Source: Thermoplasmata archaeon (GTDB lineage: Archaea; Thermoplasmatota; Thermoplasmata; Halarchaeoplasmatales; Halarchaeoplasmataceae). From it: DNA of 15,911 nt. Where the stretch lies: assembly GCA_019594305.1 (NCBI GenBank), contig JAFDTZ010000044.1, forward strand, positions 1-15,911, written 5' to 3'. Position numbers and translations under genes: made by a program. Each line of letters opens with the position of its first letter. Position 1 is the stretch's first letter. Shown here piece after piece: positions 15,479-15,911 of the stretch. The notes beneath the pieces are model-generated. The model was not told where the DNA came from. It did not search any database and worked only from the letters and a program-made list of their open reading frames with translations.

Positions 15479-15911
15479 AATATCACCACCCAAACCATAA
15501 GGAACAGGGCCAGTATACTGATGAAATCGGCGAGTGTGGTTATTACGGGTATAACTATATTGTCCGGATCCAATCTTTTTTTGTAAGACCAAATCGAGAC
15601 GAGTACCGTCAGTATCAATGTGGAAACCGTGATTATCACACCCGCTCCAAGAATTATGATGACTAAATTAATTGCGTAAACGTTCAAATCTATCAATGTG
15701 GTTGAAGCTGCAACACCTAAAGCCAGTGCAGTGAATGTAACTCCTCCCATTAAAAGTGTGAGAAACATGTTTTCAGTCATATCATTATCGAAAAATTCAG
15801 GCTTGATATAACCTGAATGGAATCCCGAAGAAATTCTAGCCCCGAGTATTGCCCCCAGATTACCTCCTAAACCATTCATAACTGGCAGTATAACAAGGAA
15901 CACGGGAAGTA
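15475..15911 (-). CDS. MgtE/SLC41-type divalent cation permease, C-terminal part
   Basis: The open frame runs off the right edge, so only the last 145 or so residues are seen. The first in-window codons continue without a start context; a GTG at 15901-15903 is internal by homology. The sequence contains LPVMNGLGGNLGAILGARIS, the Pro/Gly/Asn signature of the MgtE membrane domain, and LDPDNIVIPVITTLADF, the matching signature near the end. About four hydrophobic segments are present. MgtE and SLC41 proteins move Mg2+ or related divalent cations. No cytoplasmic CBS domain can be assessed because the N-terminal part is missing. The gene is followed by two PhoU-TrkA_C genes with ATGA overlaps, suggesting a coupled transport and regulation unit. 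Confidence 0.85.
   Translation of the reverse strand, partial: LPVFLVILPVMNGLGGNLGAILGARISSGFHSGYIKPEFFDNDMTENMFLTLLMGGVTFTALALGVAASTTLIDLNVYAINLVIIILGAGVIITVSTLILTVLVSIWSYKKRLDPDNIVIPVITTLADFISILALFLMVWVVIL

Noticed and set aside
15479..15592. 38-residue N-terminal extension of the first PhoU-TrkA_C protein
   Set aside because: It would lie inside the permease gene, lacks a ribosome site, and the ATG at 15478 has GGTGGTG upstream and an ATGA overlap like its neighbour.

Overview
The window looks archaeal, most likely from the Thermoplasmatota side of the Euryarchaeota. The evidence is a PolD small-subunit gene, an archaeal-type secretion ATPase operon with a class III (prepilin-peptidase-type) signal peptide, paired MgtE-like and PhoU/TrkA_C genes, BRE/TATA-like promoter elements, Shine-Dalgarno sites of the GGTGA / GAGGTGATAT kind, and moderately AT-rich DNA. 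The phylum is an inference from gene content; no marker gene fixes it.

Layout. At the left edge (1-120) two near-identical 60-bp tandem units lie just downstream of the minus-strand gene for the PolD exonuclease subunit (161-1603). A 149-bp divergent promoter region separates it from a very large plus-strand gene (1753-7275). That gene encodes a secreted-domain surface protein with beta-helix-like blocks, Ig-like blocks, CARDB domains, one membrane anchor and a cytoplasmic tail carrying three zinc ribbons. Next comes a 683-bp gap between convergent 3' ends (7276-7958). It holds inverted repeats, hairpins and at most a microORF.

From 7959 to the right edge every gene is on the minus strand, so transcription runs right to left. 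The first block is the end of an MgtE/SLC41-type cation permease (15475-15911, cut by the window) followed by two paralogous PhoU-TrkA_C genes, all joined by ATGA stop/start overlaps. A TATA-like promoter at about 14258-14266 then starts a five-gene operon: secretion ATPase, T2SF membrane protein, second T2SF membrane protein, second secretion ATPase, and a pilin-like protein. Spacing in this operon runs from a TGATG overlap to a 10-nt gap.

Working together. The five-gene operon has the core parts of an archaeal type IV pilus / Tad-like assembly machine: motor, two-part inner-membrane platform and a filament-like substrate. It is unusual in having two intact motor ATPases. No prepilin peptidase is present in the window. 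The permease and its PhoU-TrkA_C partners look like a regulated divalent-cation transport module. The large anchored protein is a likely cell-surface structural or adhesive protein. The convergent gap and the left-edge tandem repeat are the parts least explained by genes.
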